Assembly: GCA_003648085.1 (NCBI GenBank)
Contig: QMOC01000043.1
Coordinates: 1-9,917 of the forward strand
Source of the DNA: Chloroflexota bacterium
Lineage (GTDB): Bacteria > Chloroflexota > Anaerolineae > B4-G1
Direction: 5' to 3'
Length of the DNA stretch: 9,917 nucleotides
In this document: positions 1-5,506 of the stretch, in pieces
Layout: each line of letters starts with the position of its first letter
How positions within the stretch are numbered: position 1 is the first letter of the stretch
The notes under the pieces: generated by a model
Database searches by the model: none
Seen by the model: the letters and a program-made list of their open reading frames with translations, nothing else
Told to the model about the DNA's origin: nothing
Program-made: the position numbers and the translations under genes

Positions 1-1142
1 ATGCGCATACCGAAGCCCCGGTCGGGGTAATATAGCCCCGGCTCGCAGGTGAAGACGTGGCCGGGTTTGAGCACGTCGGTGTTGGTGGGCACGTCGGCGA
101 AGCGCGGCTCCTCGTGTATCGCCAGCCCCAGCCCGTGGCCCACCGTGTGCACGTAACCGACCTCGGTTTTGGTGTCGCTGGCGATGGTGGGATGCCCCCG
201 ACCCTCGAAGAACTCGCAGGTCATTTGCTGGTAGCGCCGCGCCTCGGCTCCCACCTCGTAGGCCTCAATGATGCTTTGCTGACACTCGTACACGTCCCGA
301 TAGGCCTTCTCGACCTCCGGCGGTGCGTAGCCCAGGCAGAAGGTGCGGGTCATGTCGAAGAAATAGCCGCCGCCGGCCTCGCGGGGGAAGATGTCGAAGA
401 CGATGGTCTTACCCAACGCGACCACGTCGTCGGGGCGGCCCTTGCTGTGGGGGATGCCCGCGTCGCGCCCGATGGAGAAGATGAAGCCTTCAGGGTCCTC
501 CAGTCCCTGCTCGGCCAGAAACCGGTTGATCTCCTCGTGCACTCGCCCGATGGTCAGGGGAGTGCCGTCGGCCTGCACCAGCACTTGGTCCTTCACCCGA
601 TGCGCTTGGAGAAACTCGATGGTGCGAGTTACGACCGCGCAGGTGCGCCGCCCCACCTCTTGGATACGTTCGGCTTCGGTGAAGTCTTTGGTGGCGCGGG
701 CGGCGTCAATCAGCGTCACGTCGAAGTCGCCGTAAACCTCGATGCCCTCCAGTTGCGTATCCAGTGCATTGAGCAGCACCCAGGCACGGCCCCGATCCTG
801 CAGCCCGTAGAAACCCACCCGCCCGCTCACGCCCAAGTCGGCGAAAATGCGGCGGTACAATTCGACGGTCGCGGCCAGTTGGTTGCCTGTCTCGCGGAGG
901 ATGCTCACGAAGTCGTATCGGCCCAGGTTGACGACGGTGAGACCGCTGGCAGCAGCCTCCTCCCGCTCCATCGGCCAGCAGAGGAGCACGGGCTCTTCGC
1001 CCCGCTTCTTGAGCACGAACCCGCCGGTCAGCCCTGCACCGTTGGTCATGTAATACATCGCCGGGTTGCCATGCACGGCTCCTCCGACAAGGGCTGCGTT
1101 CAGTCCCCGCTCTTCCATCAGGCGATCCAGGTCTTGTTTCAC
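1..1142 (-). CDS. M24 family metallopeptidase (Xaa-Pro aminopeptidase/prolidase-like), 3' end outside window
   Basis: Probable cytoplasmic dinuclear-metal aminopeptidase or prolidase of the pita-bread (M24) fold, cleaving Xaa-Pro bonds; exact substrate unknown. 380 codons are visible with no stop before the window edge. The N-terminal creatinase-like domain is about residues 1-155 and the catalytic domain runs from about 160. Visible metal ligands are D250 (VFDIFPRE), D263 (FFDMTRTF), H336 (VGHGLGL) and E367 (CEPGLYY). H332 and H343 are the usual substrate-site histidines. The last ligand, the Glu of a RIED-type motif, should lie just past the window edge, after GFGMRI. The two Asp ligands are 13 residues apart rather than the more common 11, so there is a small insertion. 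I chose the GTG start at 1142 because GGAGG (1149-1153) lies 6 bases upstream and the N-terminus reads (M)KQDLDRLMEERGL, typical of the family; the ATG at 1118 is an alternative. It follows hicA by 21 bases and is probably cotranscribed. Confidence 0.93.
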   Translation of the reverse strand, partial: MKQDLDRLMEERGLNAALVGGAVHGNPAMYYMTNGAGLTGGFVLKKRGEEPVLLCWPMEREEAAASGLTVVNLGRYDFVSILRETGNQLAATVELYRRIFADLGVSGRVGFYGLQDRGRAWVLLNALDTQLEGIEVYGDFDVTLIDAARATKDFTEAERIQEVGRRTCAVVTRTIEFLQAHRVKDQVLVQADGTPLTIGRVHEEINRFLAEQGLEDPEGFIFSIGRDAGIPHSKGRPDDVVALGKTIVFDIFPREAGGGYFFDMTRTFCLGYAPPEVEKAYRDVYECQQSIIEAYEVGAEARRYQQMTCEFFEGRGHPTIASDTKTEVGYVHTVGHGLGLAIHEEPRFADVPTNTDVLKPGHVFTCEPGLYYPDRGFGMR

Positions 1143-1163
1143 AGGTAGCCTCCTTCCAACGGT

Positions 1164-1385
1164 CTATTTCGCCCGTTCCCACTCCCGACGTGAAACCTTT
1201 GCTTGCCTCAGTATCCGGGCCAACAGGTCAGGTCCGATTTCCCGCCGGTGCGGGTTGGGGATCCTCAAGACCAGATCATCCCTGACCATGTACGGATGCT
1301 TGCCACCGGCAAATGGGCCCTCAAAGCCCAACGCCCTGAGCCGCCGTACTAATTCCGACCACTTGACGGGCGACAGTTTAGACAT
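1164..1385 (-). CDS. hicA: HicA-type mRNA interferase toxin
   Basis: Small basic protein of 73 residues with the double-stranded-RNA-binding-like fold of HicA (YcfA) toxins, which cut mRNA in the cytoplasm and are neutralised by HicB. Visible family features are the N-terminal helix SELVRRLRALGFE, the GGKHPYM segment whose H30 is the expected catalytic histidine, the strand LVLRIPNPH, and the ending IGPDLLARILRQAKVSRREW. Length matches the family. The frame also opens at a TTG at 1391 (two codons earlier); I prefer the ATG at 1385, which gives an 8-base overlap with the hicB stop (ATGTCTAA). No clear Shine-Dalgarno sequence precedes it, so translation is probably coupled to hicB. The catalytic His and flanking motif look intact, so the toxin may be active. 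Confidence 0.9.
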   Translation of the reverse strand: MSKLSPVKWSELVRRLRALGFEGPFAGGKHPYMVRDDLVLRIPNPHRREIGPDLLARILRQAKVSRREWERAK

Positions 1386-1632
1386 ATGCAAGTAATTTCT
1401 GGAGCGGGCGAATAGTCACTCCCTCGATCGGCGGAAGCACGAGCCCTCGCTGCAAACGCACAATGATCCAGCCCTCAAGCACTTCCTCTAGATTCCGGCG
1501 GCATTCCTCCAGAGTCTTGCCGGTCGCCCATACTCCCTGACATTCTGGTATCTCGCCATAGTATGGGTCCTCGTCATCAATGATCTCGTAGTGGGCCTTC
1601 TCCATCGCCTTCTGGATATATTGAACGATCAT
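1378..1632 (-). CDS. hicB: HicB-type antitoxin (short form)
   Basis: 84-residue acidic partner of HicA with the partial RNase-H-like HicB fold. The N-terminal strands contain YEIIDDEDPYYGEIPECQGVW, followed by the hallmark ATGKTLEECRRNLEEVLEGW and a C-terminal GLVLPPIEGVTI. It ends after the core domain with no room for a ribbon-helix-helix or HTH DNA-binding domain, so direct autoregulation of a promoter is unlikely from this protein alone (inference). Its ATG overlaps the selA stop as ATGA (1629-1632). A perfect GGAGG (1640-1644) sits 7 bases upstream inside the selA 3' end. Gene order is antitoxin first, toxin second, as is common for HicBA in this orientation. No separate promoter was recognised, so it appears to depend on the selA transcript unless a promoter lies inside selA. 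Confidence 0.92.
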   Translation of the reverse strand: MIVQYIQKAMEKAHYEIIDDEDPYYGEIPECQGVWATGKTLEECRRNLEEVLEGWIIVRLQRGLVLPPIEGVTIRPLQKLLAYV

Positions 1633-3002
1633 CTCATCACCTCCGAAACTGCTCTTAGCAGTTCCCGCTCCTCCTCCGGCAGCACCGTGCGCGGGTCCAG
1701 CACCAGCCGATCCTCCTCGATGCGGGCCACCACCGGCGGGTCGGCGGCCCGCAATGTTGCCGCCAGCCGGTCGGGGTGCGCCACGTCCAGCGCGACCAGT
1801 TTCGTCGGCAACGTCTCCCCGGGCAGACTGCCCCCGCCGACGGTAGATTCGCCATCCACGACCTCGGCCGGGACGCCGGCCCGTCGCAGCGCCCGCCGCC
1901 AGCGGCGCGCCCGCCGCTCAATCTCCGCCAGTTCCGTGGCGATCATCCGCCAGACCGGCACCTGCTCGGTGGCTTCGTCCTTCAAATAGTGCAACAGCGT
2001 CGCCTGTAATCCGGCCAGGCAGAGTTTGTCGGCTCGCAGCGCGCGGGCCAGCGGATGCCGCTTGAGCGGCTCCACGTACTCTGCTTGCCCGACGATGATC
2101 CCCGCCTGCGGGCCGCCCAGCAGTTTGTCGCCGCTGAAACAGACCACTGCCGCCCCCGCCGCGACGCTCTCCTGCACCATCGGCTCGTGCGCCAGCCCGA
2201 ACTGGGCCGTGTCGAGCAGGGCACCGCTCCCCAGGTCGTCCATTACAGGCAGGCCGTGCTCTGCGCCCAGCGCGACCAGTTCGGGTAACGTCGGCTCGGC
2301 GGTGAAGCCCACGATACGGAAATTGGAGTGGTGCGCCCGCAGGATCAGCGCCACATCCTCGTGCGTCTTTAGCACGCGCTCGTAGTCGCGCAGGTGAGTG
2401 CGGTTGGTCGTGCCGACCTCGATCAGATGTGCACCGCTCTGCGCCATCACCTCCGGTATGCGGAAGCCGCCGCCGATCTCCACCAGTTGTCCGCGTGAGA
2501 TGACCACGCCCCGGCCCTGCGCCAGACGGGTCAGTGCCAGGAGCACCGCCCCGGCGTTGTTGTTGACCACCAGCGCGGCCTCCGCCCCGGTCAATTCACA
2601 CAGCAGCCGCTCGGCGTGGAGCGTGCGATGGCCGCGCCGCCCGGCCTGCAGGTCGTACTCCAGCGTGGAGTAGCCCCGGCTCACCGCCTCCATTGCTGCC
2701 CGTGCAGCGGTCGAGAGTGGTGCTCGCCCCAGGTTGGTGTGGATGATGACGCCGGTAGCGTTGATGACCGGGCGTAGCGTGGGAGCCAGATGTTCCCGCA
2801 GACGGACGCTGGTCCGCGCCACCAACGCCGCGATTTCCGGCACGTCCGCCCCGTCCCGCACCTCATCGCGCACCGCGTCGAGCGTCTCGCGCAGCGCATG
2901 CACTGTCTGGCGATGGCCATACGCGGCGACCAACCCTTGCACGGTCGCCTCGCCGAGCAGCCGGTCCACGCTGGGGAGTTGACGCAGTTTTTCGCTACCC
3001 AT
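1629..3002 (-). CDS. selA: L-seryl-tRNA(Sec) selenium transferase
   Basis: Pyridoxal-phosphate enzyme of the cytoplasm that converts seryl-tRNA(Sec) to selenocysteinyl-tRNA(Sec) using selenophosphate, so the organism probably makes selenoproteins. From the ATG at 3002 it is 457 residues, close to E. coli SelA (463). The N-terminal RQLPSVDRLL is the family signature. RPVINATGVIIHTNLGRAPLS (about 77-97), VNNNAGAVLLAL, and IEVGTTNRTHLRDY follow. SGDKLLGGPQAGII contains the expected PLP-binding K293. The open frame extends to 3092, but those 30 residues are unlike SelA. The ATG at 3002 overlaps the stop of the small upstream ORF (ATGGGTAG), arguing for coupled initiation there. selB, selD and the selC tRNA are not in the window. 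The selA stop overlaps the hicB start. Confidence 0.96.
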   Translation of the reverse strand: MGSEKLRQLPSVDRLLGEATVQGLVAAYGHRQTVHALRETLDAVRDEVRDGADVPEIAALVARTSVRLREHLAPTLRPVINATGVIIHTNLGRAPLSTAARAAMEAVSRGYSTLEYDLQAGRRGHRTLHAERLLCELTGAEAALVVNNNAGAVLLALTRLAQGRGVVISRGQLVEIGGGFRIPEVMAQSGAHLIEVGTTNRTHLRDYERVLKTHEDVALILRAHHSNFRIVGFTAEPTLPELVALGAEHGLPVMDDLGSGALLDTAQFGLAHEPMVQESVAAGAAVVCFSGDKLLGGPQAGIIVGQAEYVEPLKRHPLARALRADKLCLAGLQATLLHYLKDEATEQVPVWRMIATELAEIERRARRWRRALRRAGVPAEVVDGESTVGGGSLPGETLPTKLVALDVAHPDRLAATLRAADPPVVARIEEDRLVLDPRTVLPEEERELLRAVSEVMR

Positions 3003-3168
3003 CTGTACTTTTGTCCACCGCTTCTGTGTACTTGAAGGCAAGGTCCGGCCACTCCTCGTGCTGCAATATTTCCCGGCTGTCCTCAACGACACACTGAAGG
3101 TCTATCAGTTCCCGGCCGATGTTGCAGTTCCTCAGCCACTCGGTGGCGGTGTTCACGCCAGGCCACAA
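2995..3168 (-). CDS. small unknown ORF immediately upstream of and overlapping selA
   Basis: Not recognised. An open frame with coding-like composition ends at TAG (2995-2997), overlapping the selA ATG by 8 bases. From the TTG at 3168 it would encode 57 residues; from the GTG at 3156 it would encode 53. The body reads NTATEWLRNCNIGRELIDLQ, then a segment containing EDSREILQHEEWPDLAFKYT, and ends EAVDKSTDG. Third codon positions after the GTG are mostly G or C, like the neighbours; before it they are less so, which favours the GTG. No membrane segment or known motif is seen. The in-frame upstream stop (3199-3201) lies just after the predicted transcription start, so the ORF cannot be much longer. 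No good ribosome binding site was found. It could also be a decayed gene remnant whose end still serves selA coupling. Confidence 0.5.
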   Translation of the reverse strand: MWPGVNTATEWLRNCNIGRELIDLQCVVEDSREILQHEEWPDLAFKYTEAVDKSTDG

Positions 3169-3212
3169 TGCAGGGAGCCCATGCCTCGCTTGCCGTCTCT
3201 ACTTCCTCATTA

Positions 3213-3242
3213 ATTATACTCCGAAACAGGGTAAAAAGGCAA
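3213..3242 (-). promoter_or_regulatory. predicted sigma-70 promoter of the small ORF-selA-hicBA-M24 unit
   Basis: On the minus strand a TTGCCT -35 box (3237-3242) is followed after 18 bases by a perfect TATAAT -10 box (3213-3218). Transcription would start near 3206, giving a short untranslated leader before the small ORF. It faces away from the AOR promoter. Confidence 0.65.
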
Positions 3243-3248
3243 GGTGCT

Positions 3249-3280
3249 GCGTAGGACAAGGTGTCATCTTGGTCCTACGC
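3249..3280. promoter_or_regulatory. 32-bp palindrome between divergent promoters, candidate operator
   Basis: Left arm GCGTAGGACAAG (3249-3260) and right arm CTTGGTCCTACGC (3268-3280) pair over 9 + 3 bases, with one extra base in the right arm and a 7-base centre. It lies between the two -35 boxes (3237-3242 on minus, 3291-3296 on plus). If both promoters are right, it is not transcribed from either, which favours a protein-binding or cruciform role over an RNA hairpin. No regulator gene is adjacent. Confidence 0.55.
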
Positions 3281-3290
3281 CCGCCGCAAC

Positions 3291-3319
3291 TTGACAAACG
3301 GACATATCTGGCATATCAT
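3291..3319 (+). promoter_or_regulatory. predicted sigma-70 promoter of the aldehyde:ferredoxin oxidoreductase gene
   Basis: A perfect TTGACA (3291-3296) and TATCAT (3314-3319) are separated by 17 bases, close to the bacterial consensus. The expected start near 3326 leaves a leader of about 190 nt before the AOR ATG, long enough for RNA-level control. Confidence 0.75.
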
Positions 3320-3400
3320 TAATACACAAAACTCAACAACCTCCGACTCATCGCGCTCCCTCCGGGACGGATGAGCGATAAGGTGTGAGGAGCAATCCTC

Positions 3401-3466
3401 ATGCCCGCCGTGTTTGCAAAGGAGGCACATCGTTGGCTTGGCACTCGGAGCCTCGGCCAGATGTGA
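3401..3466 (+). CDS. possible 21-residue leader peptide upstream of AOR
   Basis: The ORF begins ATG (3401) with GAGGAG 8 bases upstream and ends TGA (3464-3466) inside the 3' arm of the terminator-like hairpin. It starts MPAVFAKEAHRW and ends SLGQM. A ribosome translating it would cover the 5' arm of the terminator, so translation could change read-through into AOR. No run of a single regulatory amino acid is seen, so a classical amino-acid attenuator is unlikely. It may equally be a chance ORF in a structured leader. Confidence 0.3.
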   Translation: MPAVFAKEAHRWLGTRSLGQM

Positions 3467-3477
3467 TCTCCTTTTTT
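3418..3477 (+). terminator. intrinsic-terminator-like hairpin in the AOR leader
   Basis: AAAGGAG (3418-3424) pairs with CTCCTTT (3468-3474), CACATC (3426-3431) with GATGTG (3460-3465), TGGC (3434-3437) with GCCA (3456-3459), and GGC with GCC at the tip. Six T residues (3472-3477) follow. It lies about 36 bases before the AOR start, on the same strand and inside its leader, so it would attenuate AOR rather than end another gene. Confidence 0.6.
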
Positions 3478-3512
3478 CATGCTCACATATCATAATTTGA
3501 GGAGGTGTACCA

Positions 3513-5252
3513 ATGGCTAAAATCCTGCGCGTCAACATGACTGACCGCACCGCCGCTTACGAGGACGTACCCGACAAATACAAGTTCCTCGGCGGTCGCG
3601 GCCTCACGTCCACCATCGTCCACGACGAGGTGGACCCCACCTGTCACCCACTGGGCCCCAATAACAAGATCGTCTTCGCGCCGGGTATCGTCACCGGCAC
3701 CAACGCGCCCACCTCGGGCCGGGTCTCGGTGGGCGGCAAGTCCCCCCTCACCGGCGGCATCAAGGAATCCAACGCCGGCACCGGCTGGTCGCAACTGGTC
3801 GGACGTCTGGGCATCAAGGCCATCATCGTCGAGGGCTACCCCACGGACGACGGCTGGTGGGGGCTGCACATCACCAAGGACGGTGCCGAATTCTTCCCCG
3901 CCGACGAGTACACGGGCAAGGGCCTCTACGAGGTTTACCCGCTTCTCTTCGACAAATTCGGCAAGAAGGTGGGTATCGCCAGCATCGGCATCGCCGGCGA
4001 GAGGAAGTACGCCAACTCCGGCGTCTGCTTCAACGACATTGACAATCGGCCCAGCCGTTACTCCGGCCGCGGTGGGCTGGGCGCGGTGCTGGGCTCCAAG
4101 CACCTCAAGTTCATCGTCGTTGATGGCGAGGGCGCGCCCGGGGTGGAGATCGTCAACAAAGGTCTCTTTGACCAGGGGCGCAAGAAACTCACCCAGGCGC
4201 TGCGCAGCCACGACATCACCAAGCCCGGCGGTGGGCTCAATTCCTACGGCACCGCCATCCTGGTCAACATCATCAACGAGGCCGGCGGCCTGCCCACCCG
4301 CAACTTCCGCGAGGGCCGCTTCGAGGGCGCGGCCAAGACCTCCGGCGAGGCGATGGCCGAACTGTGCAAGACCAGAGGTGGCGTCGGCACGATGGGCCAT
4401 CCCTGCCATCCTGGCTGCATCATCCAGTGCTCCAACGTCATCCCCAACCCCGACGGCAGCGAACTGGTCTCCGTCATCGAGTACGAGACCACATGGGCCT
4501 TCGGGGCCAACTGCGGCATTGACGATCTGGACGTCATCGGCAAACTGACCTGGATGGCGAATAACTACGGGATGGACACCATCGAGGCCGGCGGAACCAT
4601 CGCCGTGGCTATGGAGGCGGGACTGGCCGAGTTCGGCGACGGAAAGCGCGCCATCGAACTGATGGAGGAGATCGGCAAGGGCACCCCGCTGGGCCACATC
4701 CTGGGCCAGGGGGCGGCGACCACCGGTAAGGTCTTCGGCGTCGTGCGCGTGCCCGGCGTCAAGGGGCAGAACATGCCCGCCTACGAGCCCCGCGCTATCA
4801 AGGGCATTGGCATGACCTACGCCATCTCCACGATGGGCGCCGACCACACCTCCGGCTATACCATCGCCCCGGAGATTCTGGCCTGTGGTGGCGATGTGGA
4901 CCAGTTCGATGTGGACAAGGCGGAACTGGTGCGTAACTTCCAGTACGCCACCGCCTTCATTGATTCCACCGGCCACTGCCTCTTCATCGCCTTCGCCATC
5001 CTGGACATCCCCGAGGGCTTCGAGGGGCTGGTGGAGGAGTGTAACGGTGTCCTGGGCACCGAGTGGACGATGGATGATGTGGGCCGCATCGGCAAGGAAA
5101 TCCTCGCCAAGGAGCGGGCCTTCAACGCTGCAGCCGGCTTCACCAAGGCCGACGACCGACTGCCGGAGTTCATGAAGTACGAGAAACTCCCGCCCCACGA
5201 CGTCGTCTGGGATGTGCCGGACGAGACGCTGGACGCGGTGTTTGAGGAATAG
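3513..5252 (+). CDS. aldehyde:ferredoxin oxidoreductase family protein (tungstopterin enzyme)
   Basis: Cytoplasmic tungsten- or molybdenum-bispterin and [4Fe-4S] enzyme, predicted to oxidise an aldehyde to its carboxylic acid with ferredoxin or a similar partner as electron acceptor. The 579 residues are a little short of the usual 600-620. N-terminal domain: KILRVNMTDRT, FLGGRGLTSTIV, and the pterin-contacting segment SGRVSVGGKSPLTGGIKESN (about 68-87). Cluster ligands are C298, C302 and C306 (CHPGCIIQC) plus C489 in DSTGHCLF. The first spacing is C-x3-C rather than the C-x2-C of Pyrococcus AOR. The YSGRGGLGAVLGSKHLK segment and a C-terminal region rich in Asp/Glu are also family-like. A strong AGGAGG (3500-3505) precedes the ATG by 7 bases. 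Alone on the plus strand, with a strong promoter, a structured leader and a terminator. Substrate cannot be told; no ferredoxin-like or second subunit gene is adjacent. Confidence 0.95.
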   Translation: MAKILRVNMTDRTAAYEDVPDKYKFLGGRGLTSTIVHDEVDPTCHPLGPNNKIVFAPGIVTGTNAPTSGRVSVGGKSPLTGGIKESNAGTGWSQLVGRLGIKAIIVEGYPTDDGWWGLHITKDGAEFFPADEYTGKGLYEVYPLLFDKFGKKVGIASIGIAGERKYANSGVCFNDIDNRPSRYSGRGGLGAVLGSKHLKFIVVDGEGAPGVEIVNKGLFDQGRKKLTQALRSHDITKPGGGLNSYGTAILVNIINEAGGLPTRNFREGRFEGAAKTSGEAMAELCKTRGGVGTMGHPCHPGCIIQCSNVIPNPDGSELVSVIEYETTWAFGANCGIDDLDVIGKLTWMANNYGMDTIEAGGTIAVAMEAGLAEFGDGKRAIELMEEIGKGTPLGHILGQGAATTGKVFGVVRVPGVKGQNMPAYEPRAIKGIGMTYAISTMGADHTSGYTIAPEILACGGDVDQFDVDKAELVRNFQYATAFIDSTGHCLFIAFAILDIPEGFEGLVEECNGVLGTEWTMDDVGRIGKEILAKERAFNAAAGFTKADDRLPEFMKYEKLPPHDVVWDVPDETLDAVFEE

Positions 5253-5268
5253 CCCTCACTGCGACCAG

Positions 5269-5304
5269 AGAGCCGCCGGACCCTCTCGCGGGTCCGGCGG
5301 CTCT
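5269..5304 (+). terminator. strong hairpin downstream of AOR
   Basis: A perfect 15-bp stem (5269-5283 with 5290-5304) encloses the 6-base loop TCTCGC and starts 17 bases after the AOR stop. Only three T residues follow (GCTTTGG), so it is a weak-tract terminator. It may serve both the AOR and the convergent gene ending at 5507. Confidence 0.7.
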
Positions 5305-5316
5305 GCTTTGGGGACA

Positions 5317-5480
5317 TAGCACGGCGGCTGAAGCCGCGTGCTACCCTCGCCAAGTCGCCCTGCGGCGACTTTCAGCCCGCCGACCGCGTGCTACACACCG
5401 CGCAGCCGACCTGCGTCGGTTCCGGGGTCGGCGCAGGGTGACCTTGCTGTACGTAGCCCGCGACTTTCAGCCGTCGGGTG
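5317..5480. repeat. REP-like palindromic element, copy 1
   Basis: Fills most of the gap between AOR and the convergent gene at 5507. It holds a hairpin TAGCAC...GTGCTA (5317-5343), a perfect 8-bp hairpin with loop CTGC (5352-5371), and a hairpin CCGAC-CTGC-GTCGG (5406-5419). GCGACTTTCAGCC occurs twice (5365-5377 and 5460-5472). The 16-mer at 5406-5421 occurs in inverse orientation at 8726-8741 in copy 2, and a GTAGC(C)CGCGA-TTT tail is found in both copies. No ORF is supported here. Confidence 0.75.
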
Positions 5481-5506
5481 AGGAATTCCCCAAGCGGTGC
5501 CTCCGT

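Larger units (their letters stand above)
3326..3480 (+). promoter_or_regulatory. structured 5' leader of the AOR mRNA, candidate riboswitch or attenuator
   Basis: Three consecutive RNA hairpins are predicted by eye. Hairpin A, 3347-3375: CTCATC with GATGAG, then CG with CG and TCCC with GGGA inside, 3-base loop. Hairpin B, 3386-3401: TGAGGA, GCAA tetraloop, TCCTCA. The third is the terminator-like stem at 3418-3474 with a U tract. Hairpin B would hide a Shine-Dalgarno sequence (GAGGAG, 3387-3392) and the first base of an ATG at 3401. CCTCC segments at 3340-3344 and 3359-3363 could pair with AAAGGAGG of the terminator 5' arm and act as antiterminators. I could not match the leader to a known riboswitch class; a molybdenum/tungsten cofactor sensor would make sense for an AOR gene but is not shown. 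Confidence 0.5.

Noticed and set aside
57..1148. Long plus-strand ORF of 363 residues opposite the M24 gene
   Set aside because: Antisense shadow: the minus strand encodes clear M24 metal-binding motifs through the same bases.
3003..3092. N-terminal extension of selA to 3092
   Set aside because: Thirty residues unlike SelA, overlapping the small ORF in another frame; the SelA signature begins just after the ATG at 3002.
3020..3300. selC (tRNA-Sec) near selA
   Set aside because: No tRNA-like acceptor stem, T-loop GGTTCGA-type sequence or CCA region could be found on either strand.
3371..3388. Five-codon ORF MSDKV in the AOR leader
   Set aside because: No ribosome binding site; its ATG lies within the 3' arm of hairpin A and it is too short to support.
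3483..5198. Minus-strand ORF of 571 residues opposite AOR
   Set aside because: Rich in Gly/Ala/Val/His and Asp without motifs; a GC-bias shadow of the clear AOR gene.
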